From CAZKEW01 sp964580435 (GTDB taxonomy: Bacteria > Acidobacteriota > Aminicenantia > Aminicenantales > UBA8522): a DNA stretch of 64,000 nucleotides. The stretch spans positions 1 to 64,000 of the forward strand of contig CAZOKP010000003.1 of NCBI GenBank assembly GCA_964580435.1, read 5' to 3'. Made by a program: the position numbers and the translations under genes. Below the pieces are notes generated by a model. It saw nothing but the letters and a program-made list of their open reading frames with translations, did not search any database and was not told the DNA's origin. Below are positions 1-9,516 of this stretch, one piece after another; position 1 is the first letter of the stretch, and every line of letters begins with the position of its first letter.

Positions 1-1534
1 GCGGTTCCATCTTGATCCAGACGTCGCCGTACTGGCCGCGGCCGCCTGTCTGCTTCTTGTGCCTGCCCTGGACGTCGGCGCGGCCCTTGATCGTTTCCTT
101 GTAGGAAATCTTGGGCGGTTTCAGGTCGACATCGACGTTGTACCGCTTCTTGAGCCTATCCGTAATGATCTTGACATGGAGCTCGCCATTGCCCGAGATG
201 AGGAGCTGGTTCGTGTCGGGGTCGCGCTCGATCCGGACCGTCGGGTCTTCCTCGGTAATCCTGTGAGTTGCCTGTGAGATCTTGTCCTCGTCGGCCCTAG
301 TCTTTGGCTCTATGGCGAAGGAGATCGAAGGCTCGGGGAATTTGATCTTCGGGAACTCGATCTCGGAGCCTTTGGCCGAAAGCGTATCCCCTGTCGAGGT
401 CACCTTGAGCTTGGCCGTAGCGAAGATATCGCCACACTTGACCTGTCCCGCCGGAATCTGCTCTTTTCCCTCGAGGAAAAAGAGACCTGCAAGCTTTTCA
501 TCCGTGTCCTTGCTGACATTAGTAATCGTGGCGTCGGGATTTACTTTCCCTGAGAAGACCCGACACAAGGATATCCTTCCTGTATAGGGGTCTGAGATCG
601 TCTTAAAAACAAGCGCCGAGAACGGTTCCTCAGTAGAAGGCTTGACAGTTCCGTCGTTCCCCTTGATTTTCGCCTTGACCTCTCCCCGGTCCAAAGGTGA
701 AGGCAGCAAGTTGATCAGTCCCTCTGCGGCGGTCTGTGCGCCGATGTTTGTCAGGGCTGAACAGACGAGCACGGGGAAGAGTTGGAGCCCGCAAACGGCT
801 TTTTTGAGGCCCGCCTGGATCTCTTCAGGAGTAAGTTCGCCCTTCTCCAGGTACTTCTCCATCAATTTTTCATCATTTTCGGCGATCATTTCGACGAGCT
901 CTTCCCTCTTCTTCGCGGCTTCCTCTTTCAACACCGCGGGGATGTCCTCTTCTTTGAACTTCCCGCTCTCGTCCCTCTCAAAAACATAGGCCTTCATCCG
1001 CACGAGGTCCACAACCCCCCTGAAATCCTTTTCTTCGCCCAAAGGAAGATGGACGGGTATAACCTGCCGGCCAAAGAATTCCCGGATGGATTCCAGGCCG
1101 CGCTTGAAACTCGCATTTTCCCGGTCGAGCTTGTTAATGATGAAAACACGGGGATGATGAACCTCCTCGAGCATCTCCCAGACTTTCTCCGTGCCCACCT
1201 CGACGCCGGCCACGCCGTCAACAAAGACGGCTGCCCCGTCCACGGCTCTCAAGGCCGCCCTTGTGTCCCAAAGAAAATTGCTGTACCCGGGAGTGTCGAC
1301 GCAGTTGATTTTGTGGTCGTTGGCCTCGAAAAAGCAGACTGCCGAATTGATTGAGATCTTCCTCTCAATCTCCTCGGGCTCATAGTCTGTGACGGTATTC
1401 CCTTTCTCCACTTTGGTCAGCCGGGAGGTGGCGCCGAAATTGAACAGCAGGGCCGCTGCCAGTGATGTCTTTCCCGACGAGCCATGGCCGACAAAAGCGA
1501 CGTTCCTGATCTTATCCGGAGTATAATCTTTCAT
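1..1534 (-). CDS. fusA: Elongation factor G-like translational GTPase (3' end outside window)
   Basis: Reverse-strand translation from the ATG at 1534 begins MKDYTPDKIRNVAFVGHGSS and continues open to the window edge (about 511 codons seen of an expected 680-700). The G1 loop reads GHGSSGKT, G3 is DTPGYSNF and G4 is NKLD, in the right order for an EF-G GTPase domain. Domain II (SALVFKTISDPYTGRISLCRVFSG) and the start of domain IV (TGGRGQYGDVWIKMEP) follow. EF-G moves tRNA-mRNA through the ribosome. The P-loop GHGSSGKT, rather than GHIDAGKT, points to the EF-G-like/EF-G2 branch, so it may be a paralogue of the main factor. The distal domain V is not visible. No promoter was resolved upstream, where a structured repeat lies. 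Confidence 0.93.
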   Translation of the reverse strand, partial: MKDYTPDKIRNVAFVGHGSSGKTSLAAALLFNFGATSRLTKVEKGNTVTDYEPEEIERKISINSAVCFFEANDHKINCVDTPGYSNFLWDTRAALRAVDGAAVFVDGVAGVEVGTEKVWEMLEEVHHPRVFIINKLDRENASFKRGLESIREFFGRQVIPVHLPLGEEKDFRGVVDLVRMKAYVFERDESGKFKEEDIPAVLKEEAAKKREELVEMIAENDEKLMEKYLEKGELTPEEIQAGLKKAVCGLQLFPVLVCSALTNIGAQTAAEGLINLLPSPLDRGEVKAKIKGNDGTVKPSTEEPFSALVFKTISDPYTGRISLCRVFSGKVNPDATITNVSKDTDEKLAGLFFLEGKEQIPAGQVKCGDIFATAKLKVTSTGDTLSAKGSEIEFPKIKFPEPSISFAIEPKTRADEDKISQATHRITEEDPTVRIERDPDTNQLLISGNGELHVKIITDRLKKRYNVDVDLKPPKISYKETIKGRADVQGRHKKQTGGRGQYGDVWIKMEP

Positions 1535-1686
1535 CCTGAAGCCTCCAAGGATTGGACCTATTCGTCTCGGTTAGCTCTTCAAAATCAGGCTATGCGCGCA
1601 TTGAAGAGGGTAAAATATAATACACCAAAAGCCTCGCTGGGCTCAAGAAAAAAGAGCCGGCGAGACCGCATCTCTTTCTGCAAAAG

Positions 1687-1791
1687 GAGAATGGGTCCTG
1701 TCATGGTGCGTCCCCGTCCGTCCTCGCTGAAGACCCCCCCACCCACCACCATTCGCTGCGGGCGGGGACTGGCACCATGCCACCCATTCTC
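1687..1791 (-). repeat. ACAGG-hairpin intergenic repeat, copy A
   Basis: This is the main content of the 315-nt gap between the EF-G-like gene and the pseudouridine synthase gene. Read on the minus strand: GAGAATGGGT, then GG, then CATGGTGC, CA, GTCCCC, a G-rich centre containing AGCGAATGG, a run of seven G and AGCGAGGACG, then GGGGAC, GCACCATG, ACAGG and ACCCATTCTC. Outer arms (10 bp) and inner arms (8 + 6 bp) are perfectly complementary. The flanks GCATCGCC (left) and GAGATGC (right) resemble the boundaries of copies B and C. No coding potential is evident. Confidence 0.75.
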
Positions 1792-1849
1792 GTTCGTTAT
1801 AGATTATTATCGGCGAATCGGCGATGCTTCGGGATAGCGAACTTAAGCT

Positions 1850-2755
1850 TTAGGAGCGGATGATGTCCTGGAACTCTTTCGGAACGGGGGCGTAGAATTC
1901 GACCAAGCTCTTCGTGACCGGGTGCGCGAAAACGAGATGCCAGGCGTGAAGAAAGAGCCGGGTGAGTCGTTTGGCCTTGTCCTGGCCGCCGTAGCGGGTG
2001 TCCCCGACAATAGGATGACCGGCGGCGGCGAAGTGGACCCTGATCTGGTGAGTCCGTCCCGTGACCGGCTTGATCTCGAGAAGGGTGAATTCTTTCAGGA
2101 CTTTTTTCACGGAATAATAGGTCAGGGCTTCCCTGGGCTTTTTTGTCCGGACCGAGATGCGCTGCCTGTAGCGCGGGTGCCGGCCGATGGCCCAGTCGAT
2201 CTTTCCTGCCATGGTCTGAAGCTGTCCCCAAACCAGCCCCAGATAGATCTTTTCGACTTCACGCTCCTTGAACTGGCGCTTGAGCTCGGTGTAGGCCTTG
2301 AGGCTCCTGGCCACAACCATAACGCCGGACGTTTCCTTGTCGAGCCGGTGAACGATCCCCGGCCTTTCCCAGTGCCCGATCTTTTCGATCCCGGGAAAAT
2401 GATAGAGAAGGGCGTTGGCCAGAGTCCCTTCCGTCACTCCCGCCCCCGGATGGACGACGAGGCCGGCCGGCTTGTTGATGACGACGATATGCTCGTCACG
2501 GTAGAGAATATCCAGGGGTATATTTTCCGGCTGAAGTGATGTTGGCTTCTCCTCCGCGATCTCGACCTCGATGATGTCCCCCGGCCTGAGCTTGTGGCCG
2601 GGCTTCGACCAGGTGCCATTCACCCGGACTTTTTTCTCGGAAATGAGCTTTTGCGTCTGAGACCTGGTCAAATGCGGGAGATGTCCCGACAAAAAAACAT
2701 CCAGACGCTGGCCGAATCCATGGGAGTGGGTGATATGGAACTTCTCTCTAAACAC
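1850..2755 (-). CDS. rluD: RluA/RluD-family 23S rRNA pseudouridine synthase
   Basis: About 301 aa. The N-terminal S4-like domain (RLDVFLSGHLPHLTRSQTQK, VNGTWSKPG) is followed by the catalytic domain. The family signature HRLDKETSGVMVVAR carries the catalytic Asp. GRTHQIRVHFAAAGHPIVGD near the C-terminus is also typical of RluA/RluC/RluD. The enzyme isomerises specific uridines in rRNA, and RluD-type members act on 23S helix 69. A TTG start at 2797 is possible, but the GTG at 2755 is preferred: it sits just before the conserved FHITHSHGFGQRLD start and overlaps lgt by only 8 nt, implying translational coupling. The exact target uridine cannot be read from sequence. Confidence 0.92.
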   Translation of the reverse strand: MFREKFHITHSHGFGQRLDVFLSGHLPHLTRSQTQKLISEKKVRVNGTWSKPGHKLRPGDIIEVEIAEEKPTSLQPENIPLDILYRDEHIVVINKPAGLVVHPGAGVTEGTLANALLYHFPGIEKIGHWERPGIVHRLDKETSGVMVVARSLKAYTELKRQFKEREVEKIYLGLVWGQLQTMAGKIDWAIGRHPRYRQRISVRTKKPREALTYYSVKKVLKEFTLLEIKPVTGRTHQIRVHFAAAGHPIVGDTRYGGQDKAKRLTRLFLHAWHLVFAHPVTKSLVEFYAPVPKEFQDIIRS

Positions 2756-3545
2756 TCTTTTTTTTCTTAAAAAAGAAATACAGAAAAACGCCGGCAAAGA
2801 TCCCGGCCAGGCCGAAGAGCTGGGGGAGCGTCACGCTGAGAAAGGGAGAAGGCCCCGCCACTAAGAAAGCCTTCTCGGGATGATCGCCGCGGAAATACTC
2901 GGTCCCGATACGGATCACGGAATAGAAAAGCAGGTAAAGTGAAAAAACTTGCCCGTCAAACTTTTTCCGGCGCAAGACTAAAAAGAGAACGAAAAAATTC
3001 AAAAAATTCAAAATGGACTCATAGAGCTGAACTGGATGGAGGGCTATCCCCAGGGGAAGGCCGGTCAGGTCATGGGCGAATTGGCTTTGGAAGCGGACGC
3101 CCCAGGGCGATTCACAAACACGGCCATAACAGCAGCCCGCCATAAAACAGCCGATGCGTCCGAATCCATGACCTAAAGCCAGGGCCGGTCCGATGATATC
3201 GGCAGCCTTCCAGGTCGGAATATGCCGCCTGCGGAAATACCAGAGAGCAAAGACAACACCGAAGATAAGCCCTCCCTGGAATACGCCCCCCGAGCGGGCA
3301 AGGCTCAGGAGCTCTCCGGGATAGCGTGTGTAATAGGAAAAATTGCCCAGGAAAAGAATAAGCTTGGCGCCCGCCAGAGAAATAAGGATGGTATAAAACG
3401 CGGCGTCGAAGATCCTCGGCGCGTCCAGCCCCTGCTTTTTGGATTGGACATAGAGAAACAAAAGTCCCAGAGCGACTCCCAAGGCCATCATGAAGCCGTA
3501 TGTCGGGACCGAAACAGGGCCTATGCGGACGAGGATGGGGTACAT
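2748..3545 (-). CDS. lgt: Prolipoprotein diacylglyceryl transferase
   Basis: 265 aa integral membrane enzyme that transfers diacylglycerol from phosphatidylglycerol to the lipobox Cys of prolipoproteins. The N-terminus MYPILVRIGPVSVPTYGFMM is characteristic. The sequence contains about seven hydrophobic helices and the signature stretch GHGFGRIGCFMAGCCYG, with family residues further on (HPVQLYESILNF, RIGTEYFRGDHP). An upstream in-frame start at 3602 would add 19 residues inside lspA, so the ATG at 3545 is chosen from family alignment. It overlaps the end of lspA by 25 nt, and the two successive lipoprotein-processing enzymes form one operon with ileS. Confidence 0.95.
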   Translation of the reverse strand: MYPILVRIGPVSVPTYGFMMALGVALGLLFLYVQSKKQGLDAPRIFDAAFYTILISLAGAKLILFLGNFSYYTRYPGELLSLARSGGVFQGGLIFGVVFALWYFRRRHIPTWKAADIIGPALALGHGFGRIGCFMAGCCYGRVCESPWGVRFQSQFAHDLTGLPLGIALHPVQLYESILNFLNFFVLFLVLRRKKFDGQVFSLYLLFYSVIRIGTEYFRGDHPEKAFLVAGPSPFLSVTLPQLFGLAGIFAGVFLYFFFKKKKSV

Positions 3546-4018
3546 GCAGGCTTCCTTATTAAGAAAAAGAAGAGCAGAAGAACGGCACCGATGGTGATGC
3601 AAGAGTCAGCCACATTAAAAAACGGCCAATGCCTATTCTTGATATAGAAATCGAGGAAATCGATCACGTAGCCTCTGAAGAGGCGGTCGACAAGGTTTCC
3701 CAACGCCCCGGCAAGGATGAGAGAGAGGGCCAGCTTCAGCCCCCGTTCCGAAGCGGGAGTCTTGTAAAAATAATATACGACGAGCACAAGGGCGATAAAA
3801 GAAGCCGCAGTCAGCGACACAAAGACCAGAGGCTTATCCGTTTGCGAAAAAGCTCCAAAGATAGCGCCCTTGTTACGGATATGGGTGATGTTGAAAAACC
3901 CGGGAATGACTTTCAAGCTGCTGTACAGCACAACATTCCGGGCAATGAGCCACTTCGTAGCCTGATCGAGAACTATCAAGATGGCTATAAGCAAAATGTA
4001 GAAGTGCGTCTTTTTCAT
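3521..4018 (-). CDS. lspA: Lipoprotein signal peptidase II
   Basis: 165 aa, starting MKKTHFYILLIAILIVLDQA with four predicted membrane helices. The two catalytic aspartates lie in the conserved blocks GALGNLVDRLFRGYVIDFLD and FNVADSCITIGAVLLL. It cleaves the signal peptide from diacylglyceryl-modified prolipoproteins in the inner membrane, the step after Lgt, which is encoded next. The ATG overlaps the ileS stop codon by one nucleotide (TGATG), and ileS-lspA adjacency is a common bacterial arrangement. A longer reading to 4117 would lie entirely inside ileS and is rejected. Confidence 0.96.
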   Translation of the reverse strand: MKKTHFYILLIAILIVLDQATKWLIARNVVLYSSLKVIPGFFNITHIRNKGAIFGAFSQTDKPLVFVSLTAASFIALVLVVYYFYKTPASERGLKLALSLILAGALGNLVDRLFRGYVIDFLDFYIKNRHWPFFNVADSCITIGAVLLLFFFLIRKPACTPSSSA

Positions 4019-6792
4019 CAGCTCATCTTTCGGACCACATCTTCGCAGCGCGCGCAGAACTGGGGATAGTCGCTGCTTTTCCCTACGTAGGTCGAATAGT
4101 TCCAGCAGCGCTGACACTTCTCTCCAGGCGCCCTGGATACTTGAACGCCAAGCTCCGCTCCAGCGCCGGGTTCAAGGACGACGCGGGAAACGATAAAAAG
4201 CGAGGCGAGGTCGCCTTTGTATTTCTGAGCCAGATTCCAGTCAGAAGAGGGGACCTTAAGGCCAACCTGAGCTTCAAGAGAGTTGCCGATGAGCTTCTCT
4301 TCCCTCGCCTTCTCCATCTCCTTGAGGACGGCCTCGCGCCAGACGAGAAGCCTTTCCATTTCCTGGCTGAGGTCCGACTCCAGCCATTTTTCCTTGAAAG
4401 TTGGGAATGTCTCGAAGTGCACGGATTCCTCTTTGCCTTTAAAGGGAGGCATGCTTTCCCAGGCTTCCTCTGTGGTGAACGAGAGGATCGGAGCCATCAG
4501 GATGAGCGTATTCCTGAGGACATGGAAAAGGGCCGTCTGAGCGGATTTCCGCAGGAGTGAACCCTTGGCCGAGCAATACAGCCTATCTTTGAGCACATCC
4601 AGATAAAAAGAGCTGAGGTCCACCGTGAAAAAATTATAGATGGAGTGGAAGATAACATGATATTCATATTCGTCATAAGCCCGGAGAATTCTTTGGCCGA
4701 CCTCAGCAGTTTTTTCCATAATCCAGCGGTCAAGAAGAAGCATCTCTTCCTTTTTGACGGTCTCCCGATCCGGCAGGAAATCATGAATGTTCCCCAGGAT
4801 AAACCGCCATGTGTTCCTGATCTTCCGGTAGGCCTCGACGAGCCTCTGGTGGATTTCGTTCCCGAACTTGGTATCCTCCTTGAAATTGAGCATAGCCACC
4901 CAGAGCCTTAAGACCTCTGCGCCGCTCTGGGAGATGACCTCTTCGGGCTCGATGAAGTTGCCCAGGGACTTCGACATGGCCCTCCCCTGCTCATCCAGCA
5001 TGAATCCATGGGTGATGCACGTTTTATAGGGCGACCGGCCTTCGACGCCGACACCGATAAAAAGGGAGCTGTTGAACCAGCCGCGATGCTGGTCATGGCC
5101 TTCAATGTAGACATCCGCGGGCCAGGGTAGGTCGGGTCTTTTTCCAAGCACGGCATGGCTTGTTCCCGATTCGAACCAGACATCAAGGATATTGTTTTCT
5201 TTATCGAACTTCTGGGAACCGCACTGCGGGCACCGGGTTCCCGGCGGCAGGATTTCTGCAGCGTCTATCTTGAACCAGGAATTGGAGCCTTCGCGGGAGA
5301 AGATTTCGGCAACTCGCAGAGTGATATCTTCCGAAGCCAGAATATGGCTGCAGGAATGGCAGTAGAAGGCCGGGATAGGAATGCCCCAGCTACGCTGACG
5401 GGAGATGCACCAGTCGGGACGGCCGCTTACCATGCCGGCGATCCTTTCCTCTCCCCAGGGCGGAATCCAGCGCACTTTCTTAATCTCCTCCAGGGCCTTT
5501 TTCTTCAGGTCGCTCTTGTCCATCGAGATGAACCACTGAGCGGTGGCGCGGAAAATGACGGGGTTCTTGCAGCGCCAGCAATGAGGATAGGAATGGGTGA
5601 TGACTCCTTCCTTGAGAAGCGTCCCGTCCTTCTTCATGTCCTCGGTGATCACGCGGTTGGCGTCAAAGACATTTTTGCCCCCATATCGTTCCACCTGGGG
5701 GATGAACTTCCCTTCGTTATCGACAGGGGTATAGATCTCCAATTTATAGGCCAGCCCGGTCAGGTAGTCTTCCTGTCCATGCCCAGGCGCCGTGTGAACG
5801 CATCCCGTCCCGTCCTCCAGGGTCACGTAACCAGCAAGAACAAGCAGCGATTCGCGGTCGATCCAGGGATGGCGCGCCTTCAGTCCCTCCATCTCCTTCC
5901 CCTGAAACGTGGCCAGAACATTGCGGTCTCGGAGCCCCAGCTCCTCGGCCACAACGGGGAGAAGCCTCTTGGCAACAATATAAACTTCATCCCCCGCTTC
6001 AAAGGCGACGTATTCATACTCCGGATGGAAGGCGATAGCCAGGTTCGCCGGAAGCGTCCAAGGAGTAGTCGTCCAGATGATGATGGAGACCTTCTTCCCG
6101 GCAAGAGCGGGATATTTGGCTGACAGGTCAGAAACGAGAGGGAACTTCACGTAGATCGAGGGCGAAGAGCGGTCTTTGTATTCGATTTCCGCTTCAGCCA
6201 GGGCGGTCTGGCAATGGGGACACCAGTGAACCGGCCGCAGGCCCTTATAAACATTCCCCGAACCGAAAAAGGCGGCCAAGTGCTTCAGGACGTCGGCCTC
6301 GTATTCCGGGTCCATGGTCAAATAGGGCTTGTGCCACTCGCCGAAGACGCCCAACCTGATGAACTCCTCTCTCTGGATATCGATGAACTTGAGGGCGTAT
6401 TTCCTGCATTCTTCCCGGACCTCCATGATGGAAAGTTTCTTTTTTTTCGCCCCTAAGAGCTGGTCCACCCTGATCTCGATCGGGAGGCCGTGACAATCCC
6501 AGCCGGGGAGATAAGGCGAAAGATAGCCCTGCATCGTCTTGGTCTTGACGATGAAATCCTTTAGGATCTTGTTCAGAGCCGTGCCCAGGTGGATTCTTCC
6601 GTTGGCATAGGGAGGTCCGTCGTGGAGAATGAAAGTCGGTGCCTTCTCCCTTTTTTTCAGGATCTTTTTGTAAAGGCCCATCTTGTCCCATTTCTTGAGG
6701 ATCTCGGGCTCCTTCTGGGCTAGCTTCGCCTTCATAGAAAACGAGGTCTGGGGAAGGTTCAGTGTGCTCTTAAGATCAAATTCTTCGGCCAT
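4018..6792 (-). CDS. ileS: Isoleucine--tRNA ligase
   Basis: 924 aa class I aminoacyl-tRNA synthetase. The HIGH-type motif appears as HLGT in PPYANGRIHLGTALNK and the KMSKS motif as AMSKSLGN. The editing (CP1) domain lies between them (TTTPWTLPANLA, GTGCVHTAPGHGQEDY). A C-terminal zinc-binding region has two Cys pairs (CQRCWNY and FCARCEDVV). Length matches bacterial IleRS. A TATAAT-like -10 lies at 6825-6830 on the minus strand and GGAG precedes the ATG. No T-box leader is evident in the roughly 250-nt upstream gap. It heads the ileS-lspA-lgt-rluD operon. Confidence 0.97.
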   Translation of the reverse strand: MAEEFDLKSTLNLPQTSFSMKAKLAQKEPEILKKWDKMGLYKKILKKREKAPTFILHDGPPYANGRIHLGTALNKILKDFIVKTKTMQGYLSPYLPGWDCHGLPIEIRVDQLLGAKKKKLSIMEVREECRKYALKFIDIQREEFIRLGVFGEWHKPYLTMDPEYEADVLKHLAAFFGSGNVYKGLRPVHWCPHCQTALAEAEIEYKDRSSPSIYVKFPLVSDLSAKYPALAGKKVSIIIWTTTPWTLPANLAIAFHPEYEYVAFEAGDEVYIVAKRLLPVVAEELGLRDRNVLATFQGKEMEGLKARHPWIDRESLLVLAGYVTLEDGTGCVHTAPGHGQEDYLTGLAYKLEIYTPVDNEGKFIPQVERYGGKNVFDANRVITEDMKKDGTLLKEGVITHSYPHCWRCKNPVIFRATAQWFISMDKSDLKKKALEEIKKVRWIPPWGEERIAGMVSGRPDWCISRQRSWGIPIPAFYCHSCSHILASEDITLRVAEIFSREGSNSWFKIDAAEILPPGTRCPQCGSQKFDKENNILDVWFESGTSHAVLGKRPDLPWPADVYIEGHDQHRGWFNSSLFIGVGVEGRSPYKTCITHGFMLDEQGRAMSKSLGNFIEPEEVISQSGAEVLRLWVAMLNFKEDTKFGNEIHQRLVEAYRKIRNTWRFILGNIHDFLPDRETVKKEEMLLLDRWIMEKTAEVGQRILRAYDEYEYHVIFHSIYNFFTVDLSSFYLDVLKDRLYCSAKGSLLRKSAQTALFHVLRNTLILMAPILSFTTEEAWESMPPFKGKEESVHFETFPTFKEKWLESDLSQEMERLLVWREAVLKEMEKAREEKLIGNSLEAQVGLKVPSSDWNLAQKYKGDLASLFIVSRVVLEPGAGAELGVQVSRAPGEKCQRCWNYSTYVGKSSDYPQFCARCEDVVRKMS

Positions 6793-7010
6793 CGTGCTCT
6801 CCGCAGGCTCTCATTTATTCCGTGATTATAAAACAATCCGTTGAATTTCGCCACCCTTAAGTGTCAGGAAGACGAGCAGAAACCGTCCGAGTTTTGATAG
6901 GAAATCGAAGAGCCTTTATCGTTTCAGAGGGTGGAACAAAGTCCAAGAGACAACACGGGGGAATTCACATGATTCCGAAATAACATATTGCTCCCGAAGA
7001 TGTTCTTTAA

Positions 7011-7040
7011 AACGGAAAAAGGCCGCCATCGCGAGCGGCC
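7011..7040 (-). terminator. Rho-independent terminator after nadB
   Basis: The 6-bp stem GGCCGC/GCGGCC (7021-7026 with 7035-7040) has an 8-nt loop. On the minus strand it is followed by TTTTTCCGTTTT, directly after the nadB stop. A T-run also follows on the plus strand (7041-7047), so it could work in both directions. Confidence 0.85.
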
Positions 7041-7045
7041 TTTTT

Positions 7046-8629
7046 TTAATCTTTCCGGAAATGCGCGCCTTTGCTTACGGGGTTGGCCAGGGCGGCGTGG
7101 GTGATCATCAAAGCCACCTGGATGCCGTGCTTCAGTCCCACCACCTTGGGGTCCATTTTTGCTTCTCTATAGAACTTTTCGATCCGGTGACAAAGATATT
7201 CCAGGTCGGCCTTAGCCCTTTCCAGCCTCTTCCTGGTGCGGATGATTCCGGCGTAGTTCCACATCGTCGACTTGATTGACAGCCAATCCTGGTTGACTAA
7301 AGCGGGGTCGATCGCCTCTTCTTTTTCCGGATAGTACCAGGGATGGATCTCCGAAGGCTTGTAGGGAAGCGTCGGATCGAAATGGTCGGCGATGTCCTGG
7401 GCCGATCGCGTCCCCCATACCAGCCCCTCAAGAAGGGATGTTGAAGCCAGACGATTGGCTCCATGAACACCCGTGCAGGAGACTTCTCCGACCGCATAAA
7501 GGCCCCGAAGCGAGCTCTTTCCCCAGGTGTCAACTAGCACTCCGCCACAGCAATAGTGGGCGGCGGGCACAACAGGAATAGGCTCCTTGGTTATATCGAT
7601 ATCGTATTGAAGGCAGGTTCGATAGATGTTCGGGAATCTTTTCTTGATATCGAACTTAGCGTAAGAAGCCAGGTCGAGCAGGACATAACTCGAATTGCTG
7701 TTGGTCATCTCCTCATATATCGCCCGAGTCACTTCGTCGCGCGGGGCCAAGTCTTTCTTCTCGCTGTATTTCTCCATGAAAGTCCGGCCTTCCTTTGTCT
7801 TCAAGCGGGCCCCTTCACCCCGCACCGTCTCGGAAATCAGGAAGCTGTCAGCATCCCGGTGAAAAAGAGCGGTCGGATGGAACTGGATATACTCCATATT
7901 GACGATCCGGGCGCCGGACCTGTGGGCCATGGCGTACCCTGCTCCGATCGCCTCGGCCGGGTTAGACGTATAAAGGAACACTGCCCCGCAGCCTCCCGTC
8001 GCCAAAATTGTATACGGAGCAAAAAAGGTCTTGACCAGACTGGTCTTTTTATCGAGGACATAAGCCCCGATGCATTGGGGTTCACGATAGTAGGCCATGA
8101 GATTTTTAGAGTGATGAGGAACAGTCAGCAAATCGACGGCAGTATGGCCAGCAAAGAGAGTCACGTTGGTGTATTTCCGGAGCGCCTCGACGAATTTTTC
8201 CTCTATAGTCCTCCCCGTCGTGTCTTTGACGTGAAGGATGCGCCTTCTCGAATGGCCGCCCTCCTGGGCATAATCCAGGGCATCCGGGCTGCTTTTCTCG
8301 AATGGAATCTGAAGCTCTCCGATGAGGATGTTTTCAACCAGCTCCCTGCCCTGCCGGGCCAACACCTCTACGGATTCGGGGTTGTTGATCCCATCACCCG
8401 TTTTAATGATGTCCTCTTTCAAGATTTCGGGGCGGTCGTCCAGGCCTAGCGAGACGATTCCGCCCTGGGCATAGTACGTATTCGACTCTTCCGGCTTCGA
8501 CGACTGGGTGATGATGTTCACTCGGAAGCCCCGCTTAGCGGCCTCAAGAGCGGCGCTGGCCCCGGCGATACCGCAGCCGATGACCAGGACGTCCGACCGG
8601 AATACTTTTTCTTCGGCTATCGTTTTCAT
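7046..8629 (-). CDS. nadB: L-aspartate oxidase
   Basis: 527 aa flavoprotein that oxidises L-aspartate to iminoaspartate, the first step of de novo NAD synthesis; it can use fumarate as acceptor when oxygen is absent. The N-terminal FAD-binding motif is VLVIGCGIAGASAALEAAKRG, followed by EESNTYYAQGGI, and LATGG marks the second nucleotide-binding segment. The C-terminal FAD block reads GEVSCTGVHGANRLASTSLL. Family length is about 530 aa. It overlaps nadC by 4 nt (ATGA) and is closed by a strong hairpin terminator. No nadA was found in this window, so the quinolinate synthase must lie elsewhere. Confidence 0.96.
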   Translation of the reverse strand: MKTIAEEKVFRSDVLVIGCGIAGASAALEAAKRGFRVNIITQSSKPEESNTYYAQGGIVSLGLDDRPEILKEDIIKTGDGINNPESVEVLARQGRELVENILIGELQIPFEKSSPDALDYAQEGGHSRRRILHVKDTTGRTIEEKFVEALRKYTNVTLFAGHTAVDLLTVPHHSKNLMAYYREPQCIGAYVLDKKTSLVKTFFAPYTILATGGCGAVFLYTSNPAEAIGAGYAMAHRSGARIVNMEYIQFHPTALFHRDADSFLISETVRGEGARLKTKEGRTFMEKYSEKKDLAPRDEVTRAIYEEMTNSNSSYVLLDLASYAKFDIKKRFPNIYRTCLQYDIDITKEPIPVVPAAHYCCGGVLVDTWGKSSLRGLYAVGEVSCTGVHGANRLASTSLLEGLVWGTRSAQDIADHFDPTLPYKPSEIHPWYYPEKEEAIDPALVNQDWLSIKSTMWNYAGIIRTRKRLERAKADLEYLCHRIEKFYREAKMDPKVVGLKHGIQVALMITHAALANPVSKGAHFRKD

Positions 8630-9459
8630 TCCATGAACTCCAGGCTGATATCCACAGATGCGAACGAGTGGGTCAAACTTCCTACGGAAATAAAATCGAC
8701 GCCGAGAGAGGCGATCCGGCGCGCCCGGCTCAGGGTCACTTTTCCGGAAACTTCCACAGGGACTTTTCCCTTCACCCAGCCGAGAACCTCCCGCATTTTC
8801 TTTAGGGACATGTTATCGAGCATGATCATCGAGGCGCCGGCCTCGACAGCTTCCTTCGCCTCGGCAAAATTCGTTACTTCGACTTCGATTTTCGTCCCCG
8901 GCTTGATGTTTTTCTGGGCCATTCTCACGGCTTCGGTAATGTTTCCCACAAGCCTGAGGTGATTGTCCTTGAGGAGGACCATGTCGGAGAGGCTCGAGCG
9001 ATGGTTCTCGCCTCCTCCCATCTTGACGGCATATTTCTCCAGGAAGCGAAGGGTCGGGGTTGTCTTCCGGGTATCCAGAATTCTGGTTCCTGTGCCGCTG
9101 ACCGCCTGGACAAATCGTCTGGCCTTGGTGGCGACGCCCGACATCCGCTGGAGGAAATTGAGAGCGGTGCGCTCGCCCTTCAAAAGAGAAATGGAATTCC
9201 CCTTGACCCTGGCCAGAATATCCTGCGGCTTGAAAGCCTGGCCATCTTTAAAAAACCTTTCAAACCGGGTCTTAGGGTCGAGCTTTTCGAAAACCCTTAC
9301 GGCCACATCAATCCCGGCGAGGACTCCGGCTTCTTTCGCCACAAGGACCGCCTCGGAGACCGAATCAGCCGGGATGACGCTTTCAGAGGTTATGTCGCCT
9401 TCCGGCATATCCTCCTTAAGGGCCGCCTCGATAATCTCGTCCAACGCACTGATTTTCAT
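8626..9459 (-). CDS. nadC: Quinolinate (nicotinate-nucleotide) phosphoribosyltransferase
   Basis: 277 aa. It converts quinolinate plus PRPP to nicotinate mononucleotide. Family blocks are clear: EDMPEGDITSESVIP at the N-terminus, NFLQRMSGVAT, DTRKTTPTLRFLEKYAVKMG with GGGENHR, KDNH, and the barrel segment EVEVTNFAEAKEAVEAGASM ending in MLDN. It is the first gene of the nadC-nadB pair on the minus strand, with translational coupling. The upstream gap holds a large structured repeat and the divergent cobO promoter. Confidence 0.96.
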   Translation of the reverse strand: MKISALDEIIEAALKEDMPEGDITSESVIPADSVSEAVLVAKEAGVLAGIDVAVRVFEKLDPKTRFERFFKDGQAFKPQDILARVKGNSISLLKGERTALNFLQRMSGVATKARRFVQAVSGTGTRILDTRKTTPTLRFLEKYAVKMGGGENHRSSLSDMVLLKDNHLRLVGNITEAVRMAQKNIKPGTKIEVEVTNFAEAKEAVEAGASMIMLDNMSLKKMREVLGWVKGKVPVEVSGKVTLSRARRIASLGVDFISVGSLTHSFASVDISLEFME

Positions 9460-9516
9460 TGACTATGATTATAAGGAGAGGAGGCAGGACAGTCAAACTC
9501 AACTCGGATATTGTAA

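Noticed and set aside
59..1354. Open frames on the plus strand over the first 1.5 kb
   Set aside because: The minus strand encodes a clear EF-G with ordered GTPase motifs over the same bases; the plus-strand frames have no family features.
6793..7010. T-box or other riboswitch upstream of ileS
   Set aside because: No T-box sequence or specifier-type hairpin was visible; only a -10 box and ordinary sequence were found.
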